Assembly: GCA_016787805.1 (NCBI GenBank)
Contig: JAEUTY010000015.1
Location: 1 to 64,000 of the forward strand
Source of the DNA: Flavobacterium sp.
GTDB taxonomy: Bacteria > Bacteroidota > Bacteroidia > Flavobacteriales > Flavobacteriaceae
Reading direction: 5' to 3'
DNA: 64,000 nt
The position numbers and the translations under genes were made by a program. Below the pieces are notes generated by a model. It was not told the DNA's origin. It made no database searches and saw only the letters and a program-made list of their open reading frames with translations. Of this stretch, positions 8,195-17,270 are shown piece by piece. Numbering within the stretch: position 1 is the stretch's first letter; each line of letters begins with the position of its first letter.

Positions 8195-8240
8195 TAGCTA
8201 ACAGCTAACAGCCAATAGCCAACAGCTACTCTGCTGCAAG
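8195..8240 (-). repeat. degenerate 7-mer tandem repeat before galE
   Basis: On the galE coding strand the leader reads as repeated GCTGTTG/GCTATTG/GCTGTTA units ending in TTAGCTAAAA before the ATG. A similar run of GACTGC units precedes clpX. Confidence 0.55.
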
Positions 8241-8259
8241 CGTAAAACTGAAAACCAAA

Positions 8260-9390
8260 TTAAACATATTCTAACACACTATCCGTGATGAACTTGATTT
8301 GCTCATCATTCAACTCAGTATGCATTGGCAAAGCAATCACTTCTTTACACAATTGATTCGTTACTGGAAAATCTTCTTCTTTGTAACGCGAATCAGCATA
8401 CGCTTTTTGGCTGTGCAACGGAATCGGGTAATAAATGGCACACGGAATTCCTTTTCCTTGCAAATGCTCCAACAAACCATCACGTTTGCCATTCAAAATG
8501 CGAATAACATATTGATGAAACACGTGACAATCACAACTTTCACAAATCGTTGGCGCCCAAATATTTGAGCTTACACTCAACAATTGCGAATATTTTATTG
8601 CTGCTTCCTGACGTGCTTTGTTGTACGCATCCAAATGCGGCAATTTGGCTTTCAAAACTCCGGCTTGAATACTATCCAAACGTGAATTCACTCCTACTAC
8701 ATCGTGATGGTAACGCTCGTACATTCCGTGATTAGCAATACCTCTCATAGCATGAGCTAAGGCGTCATCATTGGTGAAAATCGCTCCACCATCGCCATAA
8801 CAACCCAAATTTTTAGAAGGAAAAAACGACGTTGCTCCCACATGTCCAATCGTTCCTACTTTGGTTTTCGAACCGTCTTTCGAAGTATAATCGGCACCAA
8901 TCGCTTGGGCATTATCCTCAATTACATACAAATTGTGCTCGCGAGCAATTTCCATAATCGCATCCATATTGGCCGCACGACCAAACAAATGAACCGGAAC
9001 TATCGCTTTGGTTTTAGGAGTAATCGCTTTACGAATACCGTCCAACGAAATATTCATATTGTTCATATCTACATCAACCAAAACAGGCGTCAGTTGAAGT
9101 AATGCAATCACTTCTACTGTAGCAGCAAACGTAAAATCGGCCGTAATTACTTCATCGCCTGGTTTTAGATTCAAACCCATCATGGCAATTTGCAACGCAT
9201 CAGTTCCATTCGCACACGGAATCACGTGTTTCACGCCCAAATAATCTTCTAAGTCTTTTTGAAATTGATGAACCAAAGGTCCGTTTATATAAGTATTGGT
9301 ATCTAAAACTTCTTGTATCGACGCATTCACCTCGTCTTTGATTTTTTCGTATTGACTTTTTAAGTCAACCATTTGCAGTTTTTTCATCAT
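8260..9390 (-). CDS. DegT/DnrJ/EryC1/StrS family PLP-dependent sugar aminotransferase
   Basis: 376 residues. The PLP-binding lysine is Lys193 in FFPSKNLGCYGDGGAI, the Asp in VIEDNAQAIGA contacts the pyridine nitrogen, and the N-terminal IPCANGTDAL phosphate-binding segment is present. The family transaminates keto-sugar nucleotides for surface glycans. Two adjacent ATG codons make the start ambiguous by one residue; a third, six codons downstream, is less likely. It is followed by galE on the same strand. Upstream lies a gene-free 362-base gap. Confidence 0.9.
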   Translation of the reverse strand: MMKKLQMVDLKSQYEKIKDEVNASIQEVLDTNTYINGPLVHQFQKDLEDYLGVKHVIPCANGTDALQIAMMGLNLKPGDEVITADFTFAATVEVIALLQLTPVLVDVDMNNMNISLDGIRKAITPKTKAIVPVHLFGRAANMDAIMEIAREHNLYVIEDNAQAIGADYTSKDGSKTKVGTIGHVGATSFFPSKNLGCYGDGGAIFTNDDALAHAMRGIANHGMYERYHHDVVGVNSRLDSIQAGVLKAKLPHLDAYNKARQEAAIKYSQLLSVSSNIWAPTICESCDCHVFHQYVIRILNGKRDGLLEHLQGKGIPCAIYYPIPLHSQKAYADSRYKEEDFPVTNQLCKEVIALPMHTELNDEQIKFITDSVLEYV

Positions 9391-9424
9391 GTAAAAATTG
9401 GAATTACAAAAGTATACTTTTTCT

Positions 9425-9547
9425 GTTTATTTTGAAGCGAATGGCTCGGGCTTTTTTGCAATCCATGTTCCCGCTTTCCATTACAATAACCTTTGTCAAA
9501 GTTTGAAACTTTGACAAAGGTTATTTTCAATCCAATCGGGGCTAATT
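9425..9547 (-). repeat. candidate dispersed intergenic repeat element with central palindrome
   Basis: On the minus strand the element runs from AGCCCCGATTGGATTG, through a long hairpin, to GGAAAGCGGGAACATGG and CCCGAGCCATTCGC. From memory, flavobacterial intergenic repeats share GCCCCGATT...hairpin...GGAAAGCGGGA ends; I cannot confirm this here. It accounts for about a third of the 9391-9752 gap. The remainder is AT-rich. One reading frame (9387-9650 minus) crosses the palindrome and has no protein-like features. Confidence 0.55.
9485..9525. repeat. perfect 20-bp inverted repeat with 1-base centre
   Basis: The left arm at 9485-9504 (core CCTTTGTCAAAGTTT) is the exact reverse complement of the right arm at 9506-9525, with only G9505 unpaired. 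It would form a cruciform or a very strong hairpin. Confidence 0.95.
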
Positions 9548-9752
9548 TGGTAATCGCCTTTTGTAAAATCAGAATATCAATAGAAAAATTGTGAAAATCT
9601 GTCAAATCTGTTTCACTGTGGCAAAAAAACTTAATTAATTCTGTTAACACTTACTCTGTTTTCTTTGAAAGAGTAAAACGACTTTATTTTTTTATTAAAA
9701 TCTATGTTTCTATGTGTTTAAAAACTTAATTTAGCCACACAAACCAACCGAA

Positions 9753-10997
9753 ATGCTTTTTTTATACAATTTAGTTGTCCTTTTCGCGTCGCAAATAGTA
9801 AAAATACTGGCTCTTTTCAGTCCAAAAATGAAACTATTTGTCAATGGCCGAAAAGACGTTTTTCCTACTTTAAAAAACAAAATCGCTCCCAACGACAAAA
9901 CGATTTGGTTTCACGCGGCTTCTTTGGGCGAATTCGAACAAGGTTTGCCTGTAATGGAGCAAATAAAAAAACAATTTTCCAATCACAAAATCATCGTTAC
10001 TTTCTTTTCACCTTCAGGTTATGAAGTGCGCAAAAACAATTCGATTGCTGATGTGACGGTTTATTTGCCTTTAGACACAAAATCAAATGCCCAAAAATTC
10101 ATCGAATTAGTTCATCCCGAGTTGGTTTTCTTTATCAAATACGAATATTGGCCCAACTATTTGAACGAACTGAAAAAACAAAACACCAAAACCTATTTGA
10201 TTTCGGGAATTTTCAGAGAAAATCAAGCTTTTTTCAAATGGTATGGTGGCTTCTATAGAAATGCCTTGCAAACTTTTGATTACTTTTTTGTACAAAACGA
10301 TTCTTCCAAACAATTAATTCAAAGCATCGGATTTAACAATGTAAAAGTTTCAGGCGACACGCGTTTTGATCGTGTAGTTTCCATTTTGGAACGCGATAAT
10401 TTGCTTGATTTTATCGAACAATTTAAAGACGACAAAACCACTATCGTTATAGGAAGTTCGTGGCCAAAAGATGAAAACTTATTGGTGAATTACATCAATA
10501 ACTCATCTGAAAATGTGAAATTTATTATTGCGCCGCACAATATAAAATCGGAACAAATTGCAAATCTCAAACAGCAAATCACCAAAACAACAGTTCTATT
10601 TTCTGAAAAGGAAAACAAAAATCTGACTGAATTTCAAGTTTTCATCATCGATACTATAGGAATTTTAACCAAAATTTATTCCTATGCCGACATCGCGTAT
10701 GTTGGTGGCGGATTCGGAAATCCAGGCGTTCACAATATTTTAGAACCCGCCACTTTTGGTGTGCCAATTGTGGTTGGACCCAATTATTCGCATTTTGCAG
10801 AAGCAACCGCTTTGGTCAATATGAACGGATGTATTTCTGTACCCGATCAAAAACAACTCAACGAAGCATTCGATTTACTCCTCAATAACGAAGACGAACG
10901 CTACGAAAAAGGGCATATTTGCTCGTCTTTTGTACAAATGAATAAAGGTGCGACTGACATTATTTTGAAGCATATTCTTAACGAAAACCTAAATTAA
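9753..10997 (+). CDS. waaA: 3-deoxy-D-manno-octulosonic acid (Kdo) transferase
   Basis: Adds Kdo to lipid A precursor at the cytoplasmic face of the inner membrane (GT30). 414 residues. An N-terminal membrane helix (LFLYNLVVLFASQIVKILAL) is followed by the conserved IWFHAASLGEFEQG, in which Glu60 is the expected catalytic base, and by the C-terminal GGGFGNPGVHNILEPA nucleotide-binding loop typical of the family. Start chosen at the ATG in front of the membrane helix. It presumably acts with Lpx enzymes encoded elsewhere. Confidence 0.93.
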   Translation: MLFLYNLVVLFASQIVKILALFSPKMKLFVNGRKDVFPTLKNKIAPNDKTIWFHAASLGEFEQGLPVMEQIKKQFSNHKIIVTFFSPSGYEVRKNNSIADVTVYLPLDTKSNAQKFIELVHPELVFFIKYEYWPNYLNELKKQNTKTYLISGIFRENQAFFKWYGGFYRNALQTFDYFFVQNDSSKQLIQSIGFNNVKVSGDTRFDRVVSILERDNLLDFIEQFKDDKTTIVIGSSWPKDENLLVNYINNSSENVKFIIAPHNIKSEQIANLKQQITKTTVLFSEKENKNLTEFQVFIIDTIGILTKIYSYADIAYVGGGFGNPGVHNILEPATFGVPIVVGPNYSHFAEATALVNMNGCISVPDQKQLNEAFDLLLNNEDERYEKGHICSSFVQMNKGATDIILKHILNENLN

Positions 10998-11098
10998 ATT
11001 CAATAAAAAACTAAAATTGTAAATTGCCAATCATTTCTAAAAATAATGAATACAAAATCAAAATATTCTTGAAATCTAACTTTCTAATAATCTAAAAA

Positions 11099-13246
11099 AT
11101 GAAATACTTCAAATTACTTCTTTTATTATTTGTACTTCAAACCCAAGCGCAACAAGGCGGCATGTGGATTCCTTCTTTATTAAAAGGAATGAACGAAAGC
11201 GAAATGAAAAACCTTGGTATGAAAATTACCGCCGAGCAAATTTATTCCGTAAATAAATCGAGTTTGAAAGATGCTGTTCCACAATTTGATGGCGGATGTA
11301 CTGCCGAAGTAATTTCTGACAAAGGCTTGATTTTAACCAATCACCACTGCGGATTTGATGCCATACAAAATCATTCCACAGTAGAACACGATTATTTGCG
11401 TGATGGTTTTTGGGCTTACAAAATGGAAGATGAATTGTTGAACAAAGACATGGTCGTGATGTTTGTTGTTCGCATTGAAGACGTTACCACTAAAGTACTA
11501 GAAGGCGTTAGCAGTCTATCTTCTGAAGCTGAAAAACAGAAAAAGATCCAAGATAATATTGGTGCTTTGAGCAATTCGTTACCCAAAGAATCATGGCAAG
11601 AAAACAAAATCAGAACCTTTTACGATGGCAATCAGTACATTTTATTTGTAACCGAAACGTTCAAAGACATTCGTTTGGTTGGCGCACCACCAAGTTCGAT
11701 TGGAAAATTTGGTTCGGATACTGATAACTGGGTTTGGCCTCGTCATACAGGCGATTTCTCGTTGTTCCGAATTTATGCTGATAAAAACAATCGTCCAGCA
11801 CCTTATTCGCCCGACAACGTTCCTTACAAACCGAAACATTTCTTCCCGATTTCTATCTCTGGAATTAAAGAAAATGATTTTACTATGGTGATGGGTTACC
11901 CTGGAAGAACACAAGAATACTTACCTTCAATGGCCGTTGAACAGATTGTAAATGATTTGAATCCGGCCAAAATTGAAATTCGTGATGCCGCTTTGAAAGT
12001 GCAAGATCGTTTCATGCGCAAAGACCAAGCAATCAAAATTCAATATGCATCGAAGTATGCTAGCGTAGCTAATTATTGGAAAAAATGGATTGGTGAAACC
12101 AAAGGATTGAAGAAATCAAATGCAGTTGCAGTCAAGCAAAAATTTGAAAAAAACTTCCAAGAAAAAGTTGTCAAAGCGGGCAAACAAAACGAGTATGGCA
12201 ACTTGCTTTCAGAATTTGAAAAAAATTATGCCGACATCAAAGAATACGCATTGGCTAGAGATTATTTCACAGAAATTGCTTTACGTAATTCAGAAATTTT
12301 ATCGGTTGGCTATAAATTGTACCAATTAGAACAGTTACTTACTACTAAAGGAGAGCAAGCCTTCAACGATCGCAAAAAAAATCTTTCGGACGGAATTGGA
12401 GACTTTTATAAAGATTACAATGTTGATGTAGATAAAAATATATTTGAACAATTAATTGGTCTATATGCTACAAAATCACCGAAACAATTTGTTCCGAATT
12501 CACTAACTAATATTGATGCATCGCAACTTACAAAAGATGTTTATAGTTCAACAAAATTAACTTCTTTGACAAGCTTCCGCGAATTATTGGAAGGCGATTC
12601 CAAAACCGTTATTGAGCGCATTAATAATGATAAAGGTTATCAAGTAATTAAAGCCATGGCTGATTCGTATGTGAAAAATGTAGCGCCTAAATACGACGAA
12701 TTGAACTTAAAAAACATCGCTTTACAAAGAACATATATGAAGGCCATTTTGGAATTGAGTCCAAAATCAGCCCGCATTTTTCCTGATGCCAACAGCACTT
12801 TGCGTGTGACTTACGGTAAAGTTAAAGGTTACAAACCAAATGACGCTGTGTTTTATGAACCTTTTACCACTTTAGACGGTGTAATGGAAAAATACGTTCC
12901 TGGTGATTATGAATTTGATGTTCCTCAAAAATTGATTGATTTGTACAACAACAAAGATTACGGTCAATACGGAGTTAAAGGTAAAATGCCTGTTTGTTTT
13001 ATTGCAACCAACCACACTACAGGGGGAAATTCTGGGAGCCCAGCTTTGGATGCCAACGGAAACTTAATTGGTCTGAATTTTGATAGAGTTTGGGAAGGAA
13101 CCATGAGTGATATTTATTATTCGCCTGAAATTTGTAGAAACATTATGGTTGATTCACGCTATATTCTTTTTATTATTGATAAATACGCTGGTGCAAAGAA
13201 TATTATCAATGAATTAAAGATAATTTACCCTTCAAAAAAGAAATAA
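11099..13246 (+). CDS. S46 family dipeptidyl-peptidase, DPP11-like
   Basis: 715 residues with a signal peptide (cut near TQAQQ). Catalytic triad by motif: His83 (TNHHCGFDAI), Asp219 (PRHTGDFSLFRIY) and Ser645 (GGNSGSPALD). S46 enzymes release dipeptides from oligopeptides in the periplasm. Residue 663, in LNFDRVWEG, is Arg. In Porphyromonas DPP11 the residue 18 positions after the catalytic Ser is Arg673 and gives Asp/Glu specificity at P1, whereas DPP7 has Gly. The same 18-residue spacing here argues for an acidic-specific DPP11-type enzyme. No peptide transporter gene is adjacent. Confidence 0.92.
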   Translation: MKYFKLLLLLFVLQTQAQQGGMWIPSLLKGMNESEMKNLGMKITAEQIYSVNKSSLKDAVPQFDGGCTAEVISDKGLILTNHHCGFDAIQNHSTVEHDYLRDGFWAYKMEDELLNKDMVVMFVVRIEDVTTKVLEGVSSLSSEAEKQKKIQDNIGALSNSLPKESWQENKIRTFYDGNQYILFVTETFKDIRLVGAPPSSIGKFGSDTDNWVWPRHTGDFSLFRIYADKNNRPAPYSPDNVPYKPKHFFPISISGIKENDFTMVMGYPGRTQEYLPSMAVEQIVNDLNPAKIEIRDAALKVQDRFMRKDQAIKIQYASKYASVANYWKKWIGETKGLKKSNAVAVKQKFEKNFQEKVVKAGKQNEYGNLLSEFEKNYADIKEYALARDYFTEIALRNSEILSVGYKLYQLEQLLTTKGEQAFNDRKKNLSDGIGDFYKDYNVDVDKNIFEQLIGLYATKSPKQFVPNSLTNIDASQLTKDVYSSTKLTSLTSFRELLEGDSKTVIERINNDKGYQVIKAMADSYVKNVAPKYDELNLKNIALQRTYMKAILELSPKSARIFPDANSTLRVTYGKVKGYKPNDAVFYEPFTTLDGVMEKYVPGDYEFDVPQKLIDLYNNKDYGQYGVKGKMPVCFIATNHTTGGNSGSPALDANGNLIGLNFDRVWEGTMSDIYYSPEICRNIMVDSRYILFIIDKYAGAKNIINELKIIYPSKKK

Positions 13247-13264
13247 TTAATCAATATTTATAGT

Positions 13265-13281
13265 TTGGCACGGTGTTTGTG
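13265..13281 (+). promoter_or_regulatory. sigma-54-like -24/-12 promoter element
   Basis: TTGGCACGGTGTTTGTG. GG at 13267-13268 and GT at 13279-13280 are 10 bases apart, the same spacing as the elements before the two lipoprotein genes near 6.5 kb. The -24 half is the best match to the RpoN consensus of the three. A sigma-A-like -7 box TATCTTTG is also present at 13357-13364, so this gene may have two promoters. Confidence 0.55.
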
Positions 13282-13401
13282 AAGTAATTTTCCGGAATTC
13301 AAAGAGAAAAATTTCAAAAAAAGTGAAATAAAAGTTTTTCCGATTAAAAAAATTTATATCTTTGCTCCGAATTAATAATTAACCTTTTATATTTAATTAA
13401 G

Positions 13402-13623
13402 ATGAAAAAAGTATTTTTAAGTTTAGCAATCGTTGCTGCATTAACTGTAGTATCTTGTAAACAAGCTGAAGCTGAAGCTACTGAGGCTGTTGATTCAGTT
13501 GCAACTGAAGTTGTTGAAGAAGCTGCTCCTGTAGTTGATTCTGCTGCTGCTGTTGTTGATTCTGCTGCTACTGAGGCTGCTCCTGCAACTGAAGAAGCTG
13601 CTGCTCCAGCTGAGAAAAAATAA
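13402..13623 (+). CDS. small lipoprotein, Ala/Val/Glu-rich (paralog C)
   Basis: 73 residues. Lipobox TVVSC gives Cys19. The mature part is low complexity with repeated VVDSAA and EAAP units, encoded by GCT-rich tandem DNA repeats. It shares the words EATEAV and VDS/IDS with the two paralogs near 6.5-7.1 kb, but is more alanine- and proline-rich. The leader TTAACCTTTTA before the ATG is shared with paralog B. Function unknown. Confidence 0.8.
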   Translation: MKKVFLSLAIVAALTVVSCKQAEAEATEAVDSVATEVVEEAAPVVDSAAAVVDSAATEAAPATEEAAAPAEKK

Positions 13624-13646
13624 TTAGAAATTTAATTTCTATTATG

Positions 13647-13680
13647 AAGCCTTTCACGTAGTGAGAGGCTTTTTCTTTTT
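13647..13680 (+). terminator. intrinsic terminator
   Basis: AAGCCTTTCAC (13647-13657) pairs with GTGAGAGGCTT (13661-13671), one T-G wobble, followed by a T-rich tract. Confidence 0.82.
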
Positions 13681-13696
13681 TAAACAAACTTTAAAA

Positions 13697-14044
13697 CTAA
13701 TTAGGAAACTCGAAGAATTGGTTAGAAAAGTCTAGGTACTCAGACAAAGGAGCATACTTCTTGACGTCGCAAATTCCTTTTTCAAGCAATAAAACAGTAG
13801 AATATTTCCGGCTAGTCGCTATTTCTTTATCATTTAATATAATTTTGAAATACAATTTACCTTTTGAAGTTTTGAATTTCATAAACACTAGCTGATCAAC
13901 ATTGGTTTTCAATCGTTCAATCGCTTCTTCACACTCAAAACGCAATTCAAAATCAGCACTAGTAAAAATCACCTTTCCTTTTCGGGAAGTAAATTCATAC
14001 TTATAATATCCATTTTGGCGTTTACTGATTACAAAAGTTCCCAT
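13697..14044 (-). CDS. DUF1508 (YegP-like) protein
   Basis: 115 residues, two tandem DUF1508 units: residues ~1-50 (GTFVISKRQNGYYKYEFTS then GKVIFTSADF) and ~55-105 (FMKFKTSKGKLYFKIILNDK then IATSRKYST). The family is small, cytosolic and of unknown role; E. coli YegP is the best known member. The second unit is more degenerate than usual. It lies just downstream of two tRNA genes and their terminator. Confidence 0.8.
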   Translation of the reverse strand: MGTFVISKRQNGYYKYEFTSRKGKVIFTSADFELRFECEEAIERLKTNVDQLVFMKFKTSKGKLYFKIILNDKEIATSRKYSTVLLLEKGICDVKKYAPLSEYLDFSNQFFEFPN

Positions 14045-14065
14045 TTATTTATTAATTGTAGTTCC

Positions 14066-14101
14066 AAAAAAAAAAGCTTCATCCATTATGGATAAAGCTT
14101 T
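14066..14101 (-). terminator. terminator of the tRNA unit
   Basis: On the minus strand a 13-bp stem (14073-14085 with 14089-14101, one mismatch, 3-base loop) is followed by a T-run. It ends transcription of the tRNA-Gly/tRNA-Leu pair. Confidence 0.82.
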
Positions 14102-14104
14102 CTG

Positions 14105-14189
14105 TACTCAAGGCGGGACTTGAACCCGCACGAACTAAACGTTCACTGGATTTTAAGTCCAGCGTGTCTACCAATTCCACCACTCGAGC
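14105..14189 (-). tRNA. tRNA-Leu (anticodon UAA)
   Basis: 85 bases with a long variable arm. Acceptor GCTCGAG pairs with CTTGAGT (two G-T wobbles). The anticodon stem-loop CTGGA-CTTAAAA-TCCAG gives anticodon TAA, and the T arm contains GGTTCAAGTCC. CCA is not encoded. Confidence 0.95.
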
Positions 14190-14241
14190 TTCACACTTTC
14201 GACATGAATAAATTCATTACTCCAGTATTATTAGGTAGTTG

Positions 14242-14314
14242 AGCGAAAAACGGGGCTCGAACCCGCGACCTCGACCTTGGCAAGGTCGCGCTCTACCAAC
14301 TGAGCTATTTTCGC
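14242..14314 (-). tRNA. tRNA-Gly (anticodon GCC)
   Basis: 73 bases. Acceptor GCGAAAA pairs with TTTTCGC; the anticodon stem-loop CGACC-TTGCCAA-GGTCG gives GCC; T arm GCGGG-TTCGAGC-CCCGT. CCA is not encoded. It lies 52 bases upstream of tRNA-Leu on the same strand. Confidence 0.96.
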
Positions 14315-14513
14315 ATTTTTATTAAACTCTTTAGACATTAATTCGGCAGAAGCCAAATCGCACTCTAATAAGTTGTTTTTCACTATCAATTTTTAAAAGA
14401 ACAACAACACTTATCTCGTATTGCGGATGCAAATGTAATATTAAAAATGAATTATACAAAGGTTTTTATTAAAAAAATAGCAGGTTTGTTTTAACTCACT
14501 GAAAACCCAATCC

Positions 14514-17120
14514 TTACTTTTTTTGTAACATTCTTTTTATTTCATTTAGCTTCATCAAAGCTTCAACAGGAGTTAAAGTATTAATGTCTAAATGCAATAT
14601 TTCCTCTTTAATTTCCTCCAATAATGGGTCATCCAAATTAAAAATACTCAACTGCATTTCATCTTTCATCGATTTTACACCCGAAAGCTCTTCACTTGAA
14701 TGATTTTTCTCTAATTTTTTTAATAATTTTTGAGCTCGTTGTATCACTATCTGAGGCATTCCAGCCATTTTGGCTACATGAATCCCGAAACTGTGCGCAC
14801 TTCCACCTTTGACCAATTTTCGAATAAACAAAACAGTATCTTTTAGTTCTTTTACCGAAACATTGTAATTCTGAATACGATCAAATTGTTCTGACATTTC
14901 GTTCAATTCATGGTAATGCGTCGCAAAAAGTGTCTTAGGGCGTGCTGGATTTTCATGTAAAAATTCGGATATCGCCCAAGCAATAGAAATTCCATCGTAC
15001 GTGCTTGTTCCACGACCAATTTCGTCCAACAGCACCAAACTTCGATCTGAAATATTATTCAAAATCGAAGCGGTTTCGTTCATCTCCACCATAAAAGTCG
15101 ATTCACCCATAGAGATATTATCGCTAGCTCCTACTCGAGTAAAAATTTTGTCAACAATTCCCATTCTTACTTTTTCAGCAGGAACAAAACTTCCAATTTG
15201 CGCCAACAACACTATCAACGCAGTTTGACGCAAAATTGCCGATTTACCCGACATATTGGGCCCAGTAATCATAATCATTTGCTGGGTTTCACGATCTAAA
15301 AAAACATCGTTAGCGACATAAGGAACATCTATTGGCAATCTTTTTTCAATGACTGGATGTCGGCCATTGGTGATTTCCAAATCAAAAGTATCATCCAAAA
15401 CAGGGCAAGAATAGTTGTTTTCAATGGCCAATTGTGCAAATGAGGTTAAACAATCCAGCTGTGCGACCAAATTAGCATTGAGCTGAACAGGTTTTATATA
15501 CGTTGCAATCCAACCGATTAATTGTTCGAACAACTGGCTTTCTATCTGGTGGATTTTTTCTTCCGCACCCAATATTTTAGTTTCGTATTCTTTTAGTTCT
15601 TCTGTAATGTAACGTTCAGCATTGACTAAGGTTTGCTTGCGAATCCACTCCACAGGAACCTTGTCTTTGTGTGTATTTCGTACTTCTATATAATAACCAA
15701 AAACATTGTTGAACGAAATTTTCAATGAGGAAATTCCAGTTCGCTCCGACTCGCGTTTTTCAATATTTTCTAAAAATTCTTTTCCTGAAAAGGCAATATT
15801 ACGTAACTCATCCAATTCTTGATGCACACCAACAGCAATCGCATTGCCTTTGGAAATAGCAACTGGAGCATCGGGATTTAAAGTGGTTTTTATTTTTTCC
15901 CTCAGCAATTCACAAGCATGCAAACTGTCGCCAATGACACGAACTGCTTCTTGTTTGCTTTCTAATGCTAAGGTTTTAATTGGAATAATTGCATCCAACG
16001 AATCTTTTAAATAAATCACTTCTCGAGGTGAAATTTTTCCTGTTGCCAACTTCGAAATCAATCGTTCCAAATCGGAAATTTGCTTGATTTGGTATTGGAT
16101 TTGCTTTAAAATTTCTTGATTGTCTTTGAAATAAGCGACTACTTCATGACGATTACGGATTTTAACCATCTCTTTCAAAGGCAACGCTAACCAACGTTTT
16201 AGCAATCTTGAACCCATTGGTGAAAGTGTTTTGTCAATCACATCCAAAAGAGTAACTGCATTTTGTGCATTACTATGATAAAGTTCTAGATTTCGAATGG
16301 TGAATTTATCCATCCAAACGTAACTGTCTTCAGCAATACGTTGAATGTTGGAAATATGTTGGATTTTGTTGTGCTGCGTTTCCGACAAATAGTACATAAT
16401 GGCTCCAGCAGCAATAATTCCGTTAGGCAAATCTTCAATACCAAAACCTTTTAATGATTTGGTTTGAAAATGATTGGTCAACGTTTGAAAAGCATAATCT
16501 TCTTTAAAAACCCAATCTTCTATAAAAAAAGTATTAAAATCACTTCCGAATTTTTCTTTAAAACTAGTTCGGTTGTTTTTTTCAATCAGAATTTCACTTG
16601 GTTGGAAATTTTGCAACAACTTGTCGATGTATTCATCATTGCCTTGAGCGACTAAATATTCCCCTGTTGAAACATCCAAAAAGGCAATTCCGTTAGTTGC
16701 TTTTGAAAAATAAATAGAAGCCAAAAAGTTATTGGATTTGGATTGCAATACTTCATCATTAATCGCAACTCCTGGAGTAACTAATTCGGTAACTCCACGT
16801 TTTACAATTGTTTTGGTCATTTTTGGATCTTCCAATTGATCACAAATTGCCACTCGCAAACCCGCTTTGACCAACTTAGGTAAATACGTATTTAATGAAT
16901 GATGTGGAAATCCAGCCAATGCTGTTTCAGTGTCAGAACCTGCACCTCTTTTAGTCAAAACAATACCTAAAATTTTAGAAGCGCGAATGGCATCTTCACC
17001 AAAAGTCTCATAAAAATCGCCTACTCTAAAAAGCAAACAAGCATCGGGATATTTTCTTTTTATCTCGTTGTATTGTTTCATTAAAGGAGTTTCCTTCACT
17101 GTAGTTTCTTTTGATGCCAA
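14514..17120 (-). CDS. mutS: DNA mismatch repair protein MutS
   Basis: 868 residues, the normal size of a mismatch-recognising MutS. The N-terminal domain has the mismatch-contacting motif [11 protein letters not shown] near residue 36. The ATPase domain shows Walker [10 protein letters not shown] at about 617-625 and Walker [17 protein letters not shown] near 695-710, then FATHYHEL. It forms dimers that detect mispairs and recruit MutL. No mutL nearby. The first ATG giving [17 protein letters not shown] was kept as start. Confidence 0.97.
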   Translation of the reverse strand: MASKETTVKETPLMKQYNEIKRKYPDACLLFRVGDFYETFGEDAIRASKILGIVLTKRGAGSDTETALAGFPHHSLNTYLPKLVKAGLRVAICDQLEDPKMTKTIVKRGVTELVTPGVAINDEVLQSKSNNFLASIYFSKATNGIAFLDVSTGEYLVAQGNDEYIDKLLQNFQPSEILIEKNNRTSFKEKFGSDFNTFFIEDWVFKEDYAFQTLTNHFQTKSLKGFGIEDLPNGIIAAGAIMYYLSETQHNKIQHISNIQRIAEDSYVWMDKFTIRNLELYHSNAQNAVTLLDVIDKTLSPMGSRLLKRWLALPLKEMVKIRNRHEVVAYFKDNQEILKQIQYQIKQISDLERLISKLATGKISPREVIYLKDSLDAIIPIKTLALESKQEAVRVIGDSLHACELLREKIKTTLNPDAPVAISKGNAIAVGVHQELDELRNIAFSGKEFLENIEKRESERTGISSLKISFNNVFGYYIEVRNTHKDKVPVEWIRKQTLVNAERYITEELKEYETKILGAEEKIHQIESQLFEQLIGWIATYIKPVQLNANLVAQLDCLTSFAQLAIENNYSCPVLDDTFDLEITNGRHPVIEKRLPIDVPYVANDVFLDRETQQMIMITGPNMSGKSAILRQTALIVLLAQIGSFVPAEKVRMGIVDKIFTRVGASDNISMGESTFMVEMNETASILNNISDRSLVLLDEIGRGTSTYDGISIAWAISEFLHENPARPKTLFATHYHELNEMSEQFDRIQNYNVSVKELKDTVLFIRKLVKGGSAHSFGIHVAKMAGMPQIVIQRAQKLLKKLEKNHSSEELSGVKSMKDEMQLSIFNLDDPLLEEIKEEILHLDINTLTPVEALMKLNEIKRMLQKK

Positions 17121-17270
17121 GGGATTTGATTTAAAAAATGAGTGTACGAAATTAATTATTTAAAATTAAAATTCATCATTAACATTTCATTTAATAAAAA
17201 TTTAAATTTCATTAGAACACTTGCATTTCTTTTTGTCTACATTTGCTTATAACTTTTAATCAAAAAAGAA

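Noticed and set aside
9387-9650. An 87-codon open frame on the minus strand upstream of the aminotransferase
   Set aside because: It runs through the perfect palindrome and repeat element, has no domain-like pattern and no promoter; best explained as repeat sequence.
13402-13623. Alanine-rich small ORF as a chance product of repeat DNA
   Set aside because: The lipobox signal, promoter elements, terminator and similarity to two other lipoproteins argue that it is a real gene.
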